Origin: Schizochytrium sp. CCTCC M209059
Taxonomy: Eukaryota > Sar > Bigyra > Thraustochytrida > Thraustochytriidae
Assembly (NCBI GenBank): GCA_000818945.1
Contig: KN805383.1
Span: forward strand, 237,888-301,887
DNA: 64,000 nucleotides
Direction: 5' to 3'
Positions 51,377-60,240 of the stretch are shown here, piece after piece. A program made the position numbers and the translations under genes. The first letter of the stretch is position 1, and every line of letters begins with the position of its first letter. The notes below the pieces were generated by a model, which had not been told where the DNA came from, ran no database searches, and saw only the letters and a program-made list of their open reading frames with translations.

Positions 51377-52869
51377 CACCCAAGCCCGCTGGGACGCGGC
51401 CGATTCGAGAAAGCTGCGGCTGCCACTGATGACGATGCCCTCGAGGTCAATTAAGTCCAAGCATGTTCGACCCTCTTCCTGCGACTGTGATTGCGACTGC
51501 GACTGCGCCTAATTTCCTCGCAACGCCGTCTTCGCGCTCACTGGCGGCGTCCATGGCCGTGCCAGGTTCGAGCCGGGCCCGCGCTGCCTGCCCCTCCTTG
51601 CAGACGGACAGGGTTTTCGACGCCAGCGCGTGCGACCGGATGTGCAACCAGCCAGCCAGCCAGCCAAGCCAGCCGTCGCTGCTGGCAGCGTCGCCATTGC
51701 CGTGTCGGCTTTTTCGCGCGGCACGTGCACGCACACGCTCCGTCCGCACCTGGCCTAACAACGTAAATGCTGCTGCTTTCCCCACTCCTCGTTGCGCGAA
51801 CGAGCTCATTCGGGTCGGCCACCTGGCTGGCTGGCTGGCTGGCTGGCTGACCGGCCGCCGGGTCTGCGCAGGTCCCGGGCGTCGCTCAAAGGCGCTGCTC
51901 TGCTCTGCTCTGCATGCCATTGTGCATTGGTAAGAAGAGCACAGCGCCCGGGCGAGCGCTTCGTCCTTTGCGGTCGCTAGCGCCGCCTTTTTTCCGCGGG
52001 CCACTTCATCCAGCCGCGCCTTGACTCGCATCAACGTATAGTACAAACACCGCCAAACTCGCGAGTCTGCCGCTCAGCCAGCTGCGCCTGCCGCCCCCGG
52101 TGGCAGTTTTGGGGCTTCTAGATTCGTTGCCATCGCAGCGAGAGCTGCTTTTTTCCTTGCCTCGCGGCTCCAACATTCATTCCTCTGGCTGGCCGTGGCC
52201 GGCGGCGACTTCTTCTCCTTGCGCTTCTCCTTGCCCTTCGCCGCCTCCAGGTTGATCCATCCGCACGCACGTACGTATACGCGTACGCGTCCTGGGCCTA
52301 CAACCCGTGTTCCGGAAATACTTACCTTAGGACGGCCCGCGGCCCACTGTGCGGGCGCGGATACTTCTCTTGGCGGCGCCTTTTTCGCAGCTTTCTTTTT
52401 TCTCCCCGCCGCCTGGATCTCGCTCGCAGCACCTCGCTCACTGGCAAAGCAAACTTGCAAATCGGACGCGGAGGACCCGCGTCGCGCGTCGCGCCGCGCT
52501 GCGCAGCGACCCTCGGCCCCGGGCTCGTCCCGCCCCCTGCAGACCGCCCTCCCTCGCACGTCCGCCTGCACGCCCGCCGCCCGCGCAGGAGAGCGAGCGA
52601 GCGAGCGAGCGAGGGCTGCGACCTGGCCGCGGACACGTCCCCGAGGGGTCTTGATTCGAACCTGGCCACGCCAGGAGAACCTTTTTTCTCTAACGCCCGT
52701 CCCCCGCGCAAGGCCCGGCCACCGCGACGGAAGACGACCGACGGACGGACGGACGACGGCGACGACGAAACCAGAGCGGAGGAAGAGTCTAGGGTCAAAC
52801 TCAGATCCTCTGGGCAAAGCAATCAATACGAGGCGCGTGAACTCGTCCTCCGTCGCCGAACATAAACAA

Positions 52870-52897
52870 ACACACAACACACACACACACACACACG
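52870..52897. repeat. CA-rich dinucleotide tract in leader
   Basis: An interrupted CA run ending at the base before the CBS/TLDc start codon, so it lies in the presumed 5' untranslated sequence. Confidence 0.85.
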
Positions 52898-55800
52898 ATG
52901 GAGAAGATCTGGGAGCTCGAGGAAGGCAATGAGGTGTACGGGACGATGCGGGGAGGCATCGGCAAGGAGACCGTGCGCTTCGAGTTTAACCTCGAAAAAG
53001 GAGGGTTCTACTACTTTGTGTGTTCCCTCCCGTATGCTTTGAATGAAAAGGGCACGCTCCGCTTTGAGCGGTTCAAGATCCAGAACTCCATGCTCCTGCG
53101 TCGCTTCACCGCCGAGACCTCGCAGTCGCTGTTTTCCGTCGACGTTAGAGTCGAAGTCGATTCCCCGTATCGCGAAGGCCTCTTCAAGGCATACATGCCC
53201 CTTGATCTCTCTGGCGTCAAAGAGGAGTACAGGTGTTTTGAGGTGCCCAGCTCGTTCGCACCCGCCAAAGTGACCGTCACACTCGAGGGACACGCATTCA
53301 CCAAAAGACTCATCGTCGTTGCAGCCTGTCACCGCTACGGCGTGGCTCCTGAGACCGCGCAGGAGCGCGAAATTGTTGCGCGCATGGGCGAGTATTTTGT
53401 CAAACAAGCCATGAACGTGGGCAAGTCCAACTACCACGAAATTATGCGCAAGGAACGAAGCAAGCTGGTCGAAGACACGCAAGACCCTGATATCTTCTCC
53501 GGGCCCCATGGCACCGCAGCTCTCACAAGCTCCATCGTAGCGATGGCTCCCGCGAATGCGTCTTCTTCTTCCTTGGGCGACGATGCCAGCGAAGGCAGCA
53601 GAGATCGCGGCCGACAGGGTCGCACGAAAACGAAAGGCAGTCTGCGAGCCCGGGTGAAGCGTCTCACAAGGAGTCGCAGTCGCAGTCGTGGAAGTCGCGA
53701 CGAAGGGGGGAGCAGATCAGAGAGAGATCGAACAGCCATTCCTGACGCCGCTGCTCTCAAACGTGCCGGAGAATCCATCTTGCACACCTCGAGCCTGGGC
53801 GCCGTCAAAGGCGACGACGCTGGAGTCATGTATGAAATTCAAAGCTCGACCACCATCGGAGACGCCATGTTCTACCTCTTGGAGCAAGGCGTGTCCTCTG
53901 CGCCCGTATGGGACGAGAATTCGCGTTCTTACTTGGGCCTCTTTGACATTCAGGATGCCATGCAGTTCACCCTCAAACTCCGCGCCGCGCGACGACGCCG
54001 CGCCGGCTCGACGGCTCGAGCGCACGAGAACTCCTTTACTATTCATGGCATTGAGCTCGGCGCTTCAGAGACTTCCAACTGGTTTGGTCTCGACCTCAAA
54101 GTATCGGTCTTCTTTCGGGAACACAACCGCCACCTTGCCCAGTGGCATCCACTCCGCGTGTCAACTCCAATGAAGAGAGTCTTGTCTGCGCTCACCAAGG
54201 ATGTCAAGCGCATCCCTGTAGAAGATCCGATGACAGGCCGGATTATCAAGGTCATTTCGCAATCCGAAATCATCAATCAGGTCTTTACTAGGCTCTTACA
54301 GGCCAGGGTGGACAGTCGCGTCGAGGAGTACTTTGAGACCACAGAGCTCAACGAGGACGCCGTTGAGCGCGGCATTGTAGCGTACTCGCTGACCGACACG
54401 ATTCTCGAGCCCTTTCATCGGATCATGAACAGCGACGAGGTTGACGCAGTTCCCGTAGTAGATGCCAACGGCCGTTTGGTCGCCACGATCGGCTCCGTGG
54501 ACGCGTGGTTTCTCTGCAGACTCGAGATGGACGAGCACAAGCCACACGATCTCAGCGAGCTCACGATTGGCGACTTTTTGGAAAATGCAAATAGAATCTC
54601 CGAGATGCATCTCGGTAAAACAAGATACGAGGCTGTGCCCGTTCGTGAGGACGCCTCGCTCAAGACAACGATTGGTAGGATTGTCCAGCACAAGGTGCAC
54701 GGCGTCTACATTGTAGACGAAGATGAGAAACCAATCGGTCGCATCAATGTACAGAACATCATCGAGGCCATGGCACGAGAGAACGTCGCAGTTTTTGGTC
54801 CTTACGAGAACGTCGCCTCCGTGTTTCTCTGGGACAAGACTACGCCCGAGCCCCTTCGTCCTTCAGTCTCTGACACGGTCCGCGAGGCCGCCAAGCGAAG
54901 CGCTGCGAACCGTCGCACTTCGCTCACCAAGGCTGCGGCGCAGCACATCTTTATGGAGGAACACCCTCCCGCTGATGACGAAATGATTGCAATTAATCGT
55001 ACGCTTTCGGTCGCGTCGGCCAAGTCCGTACTTTCGCACGCGCTCGGCATTGAGTCAGAAAACCCTGATCTCTTGTACGCACCTCAAGCTTCTGAAATGC
55101 CGAGGCCGCGGACATCGTCTGCGGCCTCGGCGCTCTCGGCACTTGCAGATGCCGGGGCCCTTTCCAACGTTGACACGCGCTCGACGTCGTCGAGCCCAGG
55201 CCCCGAAATTTGTCCCGCCGACTATCAGCAGGAAGCTCTGGAGAGCGAGCCGCAACACCGGCCGCGCGTGACGCCTACTGCGGCTGCTGCCATCTCGAGC
55301 AATGCGGTGCGCCGCTTCGCACCGGACACCTCTGACAGCGTGCTGTCGATTGCACTTCAAAAGCAGCTAGAGCGCGCGCTGCCGGCTGCGTTGCGCACCG
55401 TTTCGACGTGGACCCGAATCTTTGCAATGCGGCGAGACGGTGCGTCGACGCTTGCCGTCCGTGAGATCACGGCGACGTGCCATCACCCGGTCGTCATTGC
55501 CCTGCAGGACTCGCATGGCTTCGTCTTTGGCGGCTTTCTACCTTCTGGACTCGTTGTTGAGGAATTCCAAAACGAAAATAGTTATGTGGAAGGCCGAAGT
55601 GGAGACGGCGAAAGTTTTGTGTTTACATTTGGCAACCCTCTGGCAACAAAGTACGGCGATGGTATGCTTCGTGTTTTCCCGTGGACAGGCCAGAACCGAT
55701 TCTTTCGGCTGCTTAGCGCGGAACGAGGACTGGGCATGGGCGGAGGCGATGACGGTTTTGCTTTTTTTGTCGATGAAATGCTCCGCGCTGGATCGAGCCG

Positions 55801-55909
55801 CAGCAGCGCCACCTTTGGCAATGATTGCCTTGCCTCGCGTGAGGATTTCACCTGCGTCAACCTCGAGATCTTTTCCATTCGTAGCTCTCTTCGCCAGTCG
55901 CGTCGTTGA
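52898..55909 (+). CDS. CBS-domain + TLDc protein
   Basis: 1003 residues from the ATG right after the CA tract. Residues 1-165 form a beta-rich N-terminal domain I do not recognise (FEFNLEKGGFYYFVCSLPYAL...). Residues ~190-290 are disordered and basic. Four CBS motifs follow: about 312-350 (MYEIQSSTTIGDAMFYL, APVWDENSRSYLGL), 430-470 (KRVLSALTKDVKRIPVED), 490-535 (DAVPVVDANGRLVATI) and 578-630 (VHGVYIVDEDEKPIGRI), which pair into two Bateman modules, usually ligand (adenylate) sensors. After a linker comes a TLDc domain, about 845-1000 (HPVVIALQDSHGFVFGGFLP, RVFPWTGQNRFFRL, LEIFSI), found in OXR1/NCOA7 V-ATPase regulators. Energy or redox sensing coupled to V-ATPase is inference only. Confidence 0.83.
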   Translation: MEKIWELEEGNEVYGTMRGGIGKETVRFEFNLEKGGFYYFVCSLPYALNEKGTLRFERFKIQNSMLLRRFTAETSQSLFSVDVRVEVDSPYREGLFKAYMPLDLSGVKEEYRCFEVPSSFAPAKVTVTLEGHAFTKRLIVVAACHRYGVAPETAQEREIVARMGEYFVKQAMNVGKSNYHEIMRKERSKLVEDTQDPDIFSGPHGTAALTSSIVAMAPANASSSSLGDDASEGSRDRGRQGRTKTKGSLRARVKRLTRSRSRSRGSRDEGGSRSERDRTAIPDAAALKRAGESILHTSSLGAVKGDDAGVMYEIQSSTTIGDAMFYLLEQGVSSAPVWDENSRSYLGLFDIQDAMQFTLKLRAARRRRAGSTARAHENSFTIHGIELGASETSNWFGLDLKVSVFFREHNRHLAQWHPLRVSTPMKRVLSALTKDVKRIPVEDPMTGRIIKVISQSEIINQVFTRLLQARVDSRVEEYFETTELNEDAVERGIVAYSLTDTILEPFHRIMNSDEVDAVPVVDANGRLVATIGSVDAWFLCRLEMDEHKPHDLSELTIGDFLENANRISEMHLGKTRYEAVPVREDASLKTTIGRIVQHKVHGVYIVDEDEKPIGRINVQNIIEAMARENVAVFGPYENVASVFLWDKTTPEPLRPSVSDTVREAAKRSAANRRTSLTKAAAQHIFMEEHPPADDEMIAINRTLSVASAKSVLSHALGIESENPDLLYAPQASEMPRPRTSSAASALSALADAGALSNVDTRSTSSSPGPEICPADYQQEALESEPQHRPRVTPTAAAAISSNAVRRFAPDTSDSVLSIALQKQLERALPAALRTVSTWTRIFAMRRDGASTLAVREITATCHHPVVIALQDSHGFVFGGFLPSGLVVEEFQNENSYVEGRSGDGESFVFTFGNPLATKYGDGMLRVFPWTGQNRFFRLLSAERGLGMGGGDDGFAFFVDEMLRAGSSRSSATFGNDCLASREDFTCVNLEIFSIRSSLRQSRR

Positions 55910-56071
55910 CACGAGTCGTCTGAAAATGTCGCTAGTTTACAAGGTAAGACAAGGCACGGGAAGAAACAATCAATGTCAACATAACAAATTTCCCTTCTTT
56001 ATTCTTTTTTTTTTTCCCCTTTTCTGTTTGTGAAAGAAAAGAGATCTGGACAAGTCAAGCTTAACACATTG
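55910..56071. other. Convergent 3' spacer
   Basis: 162 bp between stop codons, with a T homopolymer near 56006-56016; probable shared polyadenylation zone. Confidence 0.4.
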
Positions 56072-56746
56072 TCAGCTAGCTGCTGTCGCTTTGTGGCGCT
56101 TGATGTCAGCCGTGGTGCTTGCGGCTTTCGAAGCTTCATCATTGCCATCTTGAGATGGTGCATTCTTTCGTTTCGTGGCAGTTGACGAGTCGGCGTCTTT
56201 GCAATCCTGCACTGCATCGAACTCTGCAGACTGTGCATCTGCAGGTTTGTCTGCGTCGGCGGAGGCGTCTACCACGGCAGCATAGCGTTCCGTCTGCTCT
56301 TTGGCTCGTTGGCGAAAACGCGTCGGGTCATTACGGAGTTCCTCACTAATATCGGGCATGAGCGGGTCGTCTGGGTTAGGCTCTGCGAGGAGCAGACGGA
56401 TTTGTGAAAGAACTTGGCCAATGTTGAGGCTCGGCTGCCATGCGCCCTTGGGAGGCATCTTGAGCGAGTCAAGGCAAATGCGACCCGCACCATCCACATT
56501 GGGATGGTACACCTTGGTAACAAATTGTACGCCAGGAGGTTCATGCGGGTACCTTCCGGGCACAGTGACACGCAATTTGAAGGCGCCAGCTTCATATGGC
56601 GAGTCCGGTGGTCCCTGCACTGTTGCGTCGAGAACGTCGTTGCGCTCAACGCCGTCCTTGTCCGTCGACGGCCACACGGCCACGCCCGGCGGCGGGTCCC
56701 GACTGAGCATCTCAAGTTCCCGCATGAGTCTCGCTTTGCGCATCAT
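56072..56746 (-). CDS. Ubiquitin-conjugating enzyme E2, UBE2T-like
   Basis: 224 residues beginning MMRKARLMRELEML. The UBC fold has FKLRVTVPGRYPHEPPGVQF, HPN at 81-83 and catalytic C91 in GRICLDSLKMPPKGAW, then SLNIGQVLSQIRLLLAEPNPDDPLMPDIS. The LKMPPKGAW insert and EPNPDDPLMxDIS are close to UBE2T, the E2 that works with FANCL to monoubiquitinate FANCD2 in interstrand-crosslink repair, though no Fanconi partner is visible here. The C-terminal ~70 residues are acidic with a basic end (KRKNAPSQDG). Either of two adjacent Met codons could start it. Divergent from the radical-SAM-like gene. Confidence 0.9.
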   Translation of the reverse strand: MMRKARLMRELEMLSRDPPPGVAVWPSTDKDGVERNDVLDATVQGPPDSPYEAGAFKLRVTVPGRYPHEPPGVQFVTKVYHPNVDGAGRICLDSLKMPPKGAWQPSLNIGQVLSQIRLLLAEPNPDDPLMPDISEELRNDPTRFRQRAKEQTERYAAVVDASADADKPADAQSAEFDAVQDCKDADSSTATKRKNAPSQDGNDEASKAASTTADIKRHKATAAS

Positions 56747-57211
56747 TCTCTTTTCTCCTCAAGGTCGCGAGCAGCTGCAGCTCTTGCTTCTGCGAGGCGC
56801 CGTGCGCTCCGCTCTTGGTTTCTTTCGGGCGATGGTTGGGACGCTGTCGCGGATCCGAGTCTGTCTGTCTCGACACGCCGTCTGTCAAGCTCTCTCTTCT
56901 GCTTCTGCTTCTGCTTCTGCCTCTGCTTCTGCTTTAACTTTGGCTCGACCAAGACCTCACTCAAGGTAGACGTCCTGCGACCCCACGCTCTCGCCGCGTC
57001 GTCGCGGCTTTGCTGCAGCCTGCTGCCGACACGGTTCGGGGTTTGTTTGGTTTGAGCTCGTTTTGAGCTTTTACGAGTATAGTATGAATACACGAAGCTG
57101 CCCAAGCAGCGGCGGCAGCAGCAGAGCCCGAACAAACGCCGCGTGGTGCAGCAAGCAAGAGCGAAGTCGAGGGGCGAGGACGACACGAGGCAAAAACAGC
57201 GCGCAGAGACA
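56747..57211. promoter_or_regulatory. Divergent spacer E2 / radical-SAM-like
   Basis: 465 bp between opposed ATGs. CTTCTG hexamer runs at about 56895-56935 encode nothing convincing. No recognised promoter element. Confidence 0.35.
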
Positions 57212-57874
57212 ATGAGCGCGAGACCGGGGCTCGTGTACTGGCTGGGGTCCAAGCTGTATCTGGGCGTGACGAATCGCTGCAACGCGGTGCCCATCATCGT
57301 GCAGCGTGGGCCGAGCTTCAGCATGCCGGAGGACTCCGGGTTCGCAAAGCTGCCCGAGGACGGAGAAGAGCCCTCGGCGCAAGACATGTTTGAGGCCGTT
57401 GATAACGCGTACGCGAGCGACCCGCGCAAGAAGATGATTGGCATGGGCGAAAATGACGAGGGCGTCACCTTTGCTGGATACGGAGAGCCTCTTTTGCGGC
57501 TCGACACCATCCTCGAGGCTGCGCAAATTATTCGCGAAACGAGGCACGGCGTACCCTTGCGCATCAAGACCAATGGTCTCATGCCGGGTGGCGACAATGC
57601 TACTGCGGCGCAGCAACTCGCGGCCGCCGGCATCAAATCGGCTTCCGTCTTTCTTCCGGGCGCAGACCCCAACACGTTTGCCAAGTTTGCGCAGGCCGAG
57701 TCGCCGGAATTGAATTTCGGCATGGTGTGCGATTTTATTGGACAGCTTAGCGAGGCTGGTCTCGATGTCGAGTGTACGACCGTGAAGCGCGATGGCATTG
57801 ATGTTGGCGCCGTGCGTCAGCTTGCTATGGCGCTCGGGGCCACTGAAACTCGCGCAGTAAGCTTTCATCCTTGA
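57212..57874 (+). CDS. Radical-SAM-like protein, TatD-linked type, cluster cysteines lost
   Basis: 220 residues from the ATG before SARPGLVYWLG (an upstream extension in frame begins only at GTG). The order of blocks follows the TatD-linked radical SAM family: LYLGVTNRCN, GYGEP at 89-93, RIKTNGL, VSFHP-like end (SFHP). Radical SAM enzymes need CxxxCxxC for the 4Fe-4S cluster. Here C23 is kept, but the next two positions are P27 and V30, so the motif is C-NAV-P-II-V and no cluster can be bound as usual. No TatD nuclease fusion or neighbour is present in the window. The 15-nt gap is too short for an intron, so the substitution is real in this sequence. A non-radical, possibly SAM- or metal-free role is inferred. 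Confidence 0.78.
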   Translation: MSARPGLVYWLGSKLYLGVTNRCNAVPIIVQRGPSFSMPEDSGFAKLPEDGEEPSAQDMFEAVDNAYASDPRKKMIGMGENDEGVTFAGYGEPLLRLDTILEAAQIIRETRHGVPLRIKTNGLMPGGDNATAAQQLAAAGIKSASVFLPGADPNTFAKFAQAESPELNFGMVCDFIGQLSEAGLDVECTTVKRDGIDVGAVRQLAMALGATETRAVSFHP

Positions 57875-58239
57875 CCAAGAAAAAGAAAAAGAAAAGAATC
57901 ATTGCTCCTTGAACTAGACAATTCTTGAAAAGCTTGATCCTTGTAGAAAACGATTTGAGAAAGTTTTTGCGCATCGCGTTATGGAACGTTTCTGCTTTCC
58001 CAATGTACATGATGTAATCTGAATTGGGGAATCGATCTCATAGTCGCAGTGCTGACGACTTTAGTAGAGCTTGTTGCAGACTGAAGTTCCCGTTACTCAA
58101 AGACTATGCAAGCGATACGTCAACAAAACGAAAACAAGCTAACGATCAAAAAGAAGAAACAGCTACAAAAAATTGGAGGCCTACGAGGTTACGTTTGTGT
58201 GAATAAGTTTGAAGAGCGTTAACGCTCTTTGCCTCCAGT
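57875..58239. other. Convergent 3' spacer
   Basis: 365 bp between the radical-SAM-like and VTC1-like stops. AT-rich, no gene seen. Confidence 0.4.
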
Positions 58240-58632
58240 CTACTTGAGACTAATCGTGTCGCCCATGATGATGTCAAGAAGCAAGACGGAGGTAAGAGAA
58301 ACGACCAAGACGCCGCCAAGCAGCAGTGGCACAGTCTCGTTCGCAATATCCGTATAGACGCGCTTTTGGATCTTCGCATTGCGCGACCAGTACGTGTACG
58401 CCGCATGAAGCGCAAAGAGAACTGCCACAGGCATGAGCACCAAGCCTGCCGCGCGTGCCACGCCCGTGGCGCCGGCCGCGACCTGTCCCTGCGCCTCCTG
58501 GCCTGACCCGTGGTCCGAGGCCCCCGCAAGGAGGCCGGACCCGATCGCCCCCATCACCGACGCCATACGCATCCACGAAACATACGTGCGCTCGTTCGCC
58601 AGGAGCACCTTGGGCTCGATGCGCGTCGCCAT
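58240..58632 (-). CDS. VTC1-like DUF202 membrane protein
   Basis: 130 residues. RIEPKVLLANERTYVSWMRM is the hallmark start of Vtc1 and of the DUF202 domain of Vtc2-4. Three transmembrane segments follow (about 24-40, 58-80 and 100-122). In yeast the VTC complex makes and translocates polyphosphate into acidocalcisomes/vacuoles; Vtc1 is the small membrane subunit and has no catalytic or SPX domain, as here. A short Gly/Gln/Ala-rich loop separates helices 1 and 2. No Vtc4 catalytic partner is in the window, so a functional complex is inference. The start is supported by the family N terminus. Confidence 0.85.
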   Translation of the reverse strand: MATRIEPKVLLANERTYVSWMRMASVMGAIGSGLLAGASDHGSGQEAQGQVAAGATGVARAAGLVLMPVAVLFALHAAYTYWSRNAKIQKRVYTDIANETVPLLLGGVLVVSLTSVLLLDIIMGDTISLK

Positions 58633-60240
58633 TTTGCCTAGTCGCCTCCGCGGTGCCTAGGCCGCGTCTCGTGCCACCGCGTCAGAGTTGATTGATTGAC
58701 TGCAGTACACGACCGCCCTCTTCGAGCGGCGAGAAGCAGCCTATACTCTATCGTGCACGATAAGAGGTAACCCTTCCGTGCACGATGAGAGGCGCGCCAT
58801 TGATTGTTAATGTACTTTCCCACACTTGACAACCTTGAAGATTCGATGGTAGATTGTTGCTTGAAGAATGTGATGAGAGGGTGCTCTACTGCTGGCAATG
58901 ATGGATGGATGGTCTGCCGGGGCGCTCTTGTGATGAGGCCCTTGCTTGCCGGCCTTTCTGCTTGCCTGCCTGTCATAAGCACAGAAAAAGGTGAAGAAAG
59001 AATTCGCTACACATATGGACAGAAGTGGGACATAGTCAATCAACAAGGGCTCTTGTCTACTTTCGTTGACCATTGTTTTGCCATATCCATTAAACTTTCT
59101 CTTGTGAATGCAACCGTCTCTGCTGAGTTTATTTCACTGTCAAGAAGTCCCCTCGCTCTTTAGAGCTCACGAATCTGTGCGCAACACGAAAGATCAATTC
59201 TGTTGGCAAATACTGTTTTGTTTCCTTGTTCTTCCTTCGCCGCAAGCGCAAGGGCTACTTCCTTCGAGCTTTCGCAGCAAAGCAAATAGCTGATTATTCG
59301 TGTCAGATCTTGCTTCGCCTCACGGAATGTCTGCAAACGTTAAAAGTTCAATTTCTCATCTAGTCAGTCGTGTTTCTCGTCTTAGCCATATTTACCCCCA
59401 TTTTCCGAATTGCCCGTCGTCTGTTCGCCATGCCGCCGCGGTCACTGCGACACACGATCAAAAAGTATCAAGGCTTGCTGGTCGATCGAACCTCTCTTGC
59501 TTTCTCTTCTACGCCATTATCACACGAGACGCAAGATATCTCCAGCTCCAGCTAGCTGGTCAGCGCTCATTTCGCAACGGCATCACGATCACCACATTAA
59601 CAATCCTGGATCGGTCACGGTTCATTTTCTTTCGGCATTGTTCAGATCTTGCGAGATTTCGCTCTCGGTCCGAGCTCTCGCTCGCTCGTAGTGCGCGTGA
59701 GCCCCGCGAACAGCACTCGTGTGGGTGCATTTTAACGGCAAGGTGTGCGCATCGAGAAAGTCCCAACTTTCCTTGGTGATCAATTGATCGATCAATCACA
59801 GCAAGCCCGACGCATCTCTGCGTGGCATGGAGCCCAGGCTTCTCCAGCGCCCGTGCCGAGGCGTCAGGTAGCGGCGAAACCTCGCGCTAGTCGCGCTGGC
59901 GCGCAGCACCCGCAACGACAGGACGAGTCGCGCGAGAGGCTCGCTCGCACGACCAGTTGATGACTTTTGCGACGGGCCAACTTCGACCGCCCGAAGTGCC
60001 AGTACGACAAACTCGGCAGGACCGCGAGCCGCCAGGAGGCCGATCGCGGCCCGCAAACCGAGTTTCCCCGCGCGTGGCCGGGACGGAGGCGCGTCGCCGC
60101 GCAGGCCAGCGTGAAGCAGAACCGCAACGCTCCAAGGCAACCAAGAAGAAGAGGGAGAGGAGCAGGCGACTTTCTGCCTTTAGCGAGCAAGCAACTTGAA
60201 GCGAGCGAGGGAAAAAGAAGTTGGACTTGCGGGCAAAGCC
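58633..60240. other. 1.6-kb divergent spacer, VTC1-like / kelch-b561
   Basis: No gene supported. Two copies of a CGTGCACGATRAGAGG word lie at 58753-58768 and 58778-58793, upstream of the VTC1-like gene. Short ORFs in the rest lack motifs. ACTTGC at 60225-60230 lies directly before the kelch-b561 start. Confidence 0.45.
58753..58793. repeat. Direct repeat of a 16-bp CGTGCACG-containing word
   Basis: CGTGCACGATAAGAGG and CGTGCACGATGAGAGG, one base different, 25 bp apart start to start, about 120-160 bp upstream of the VTC1-like ATG. Confidence 0.85.

Larger units (their letters stand above)
50275..52897. other. 2.6-kb spacer without a supported gene
   Basis: Between the 5' ends of the 5-phosphatase (-) and the CBS/TLDc gene (+). 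Open frames are Arg/Ser/Ala low complexity. Contains an AATC-type tetranucleotide array (51311-51376), CCAG and GGCT tracts at about 51649-51676 and 51823-51848 that are complementary, a TCTGC remnant near 51897-51911, GCGA at 52590-52614, and a CA tract (about 52870-52897) just before the next ATG. On the minus strand near 52336, AAGGTAAGT could be a splice donor in a Lys-rich reading, but no ATG can supply its first exon (see rejected items). Confidence 0.45.

Noticed and set aside
52074..52892. Minus-strand Lys-rich frame with an AAGGTAAGT donor-like site
   Set aside because: It begins without ATG, and the minus strand has almost no ATG between 52400 and the CBS/TLDc start to supply a first exon; no family match.
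57071..57868. 265-residue minus-strand frame opposite the radical-SAM-like gene
   Set aside because: Antisense shadow with no motifs; the plus strand has clear family blocks.
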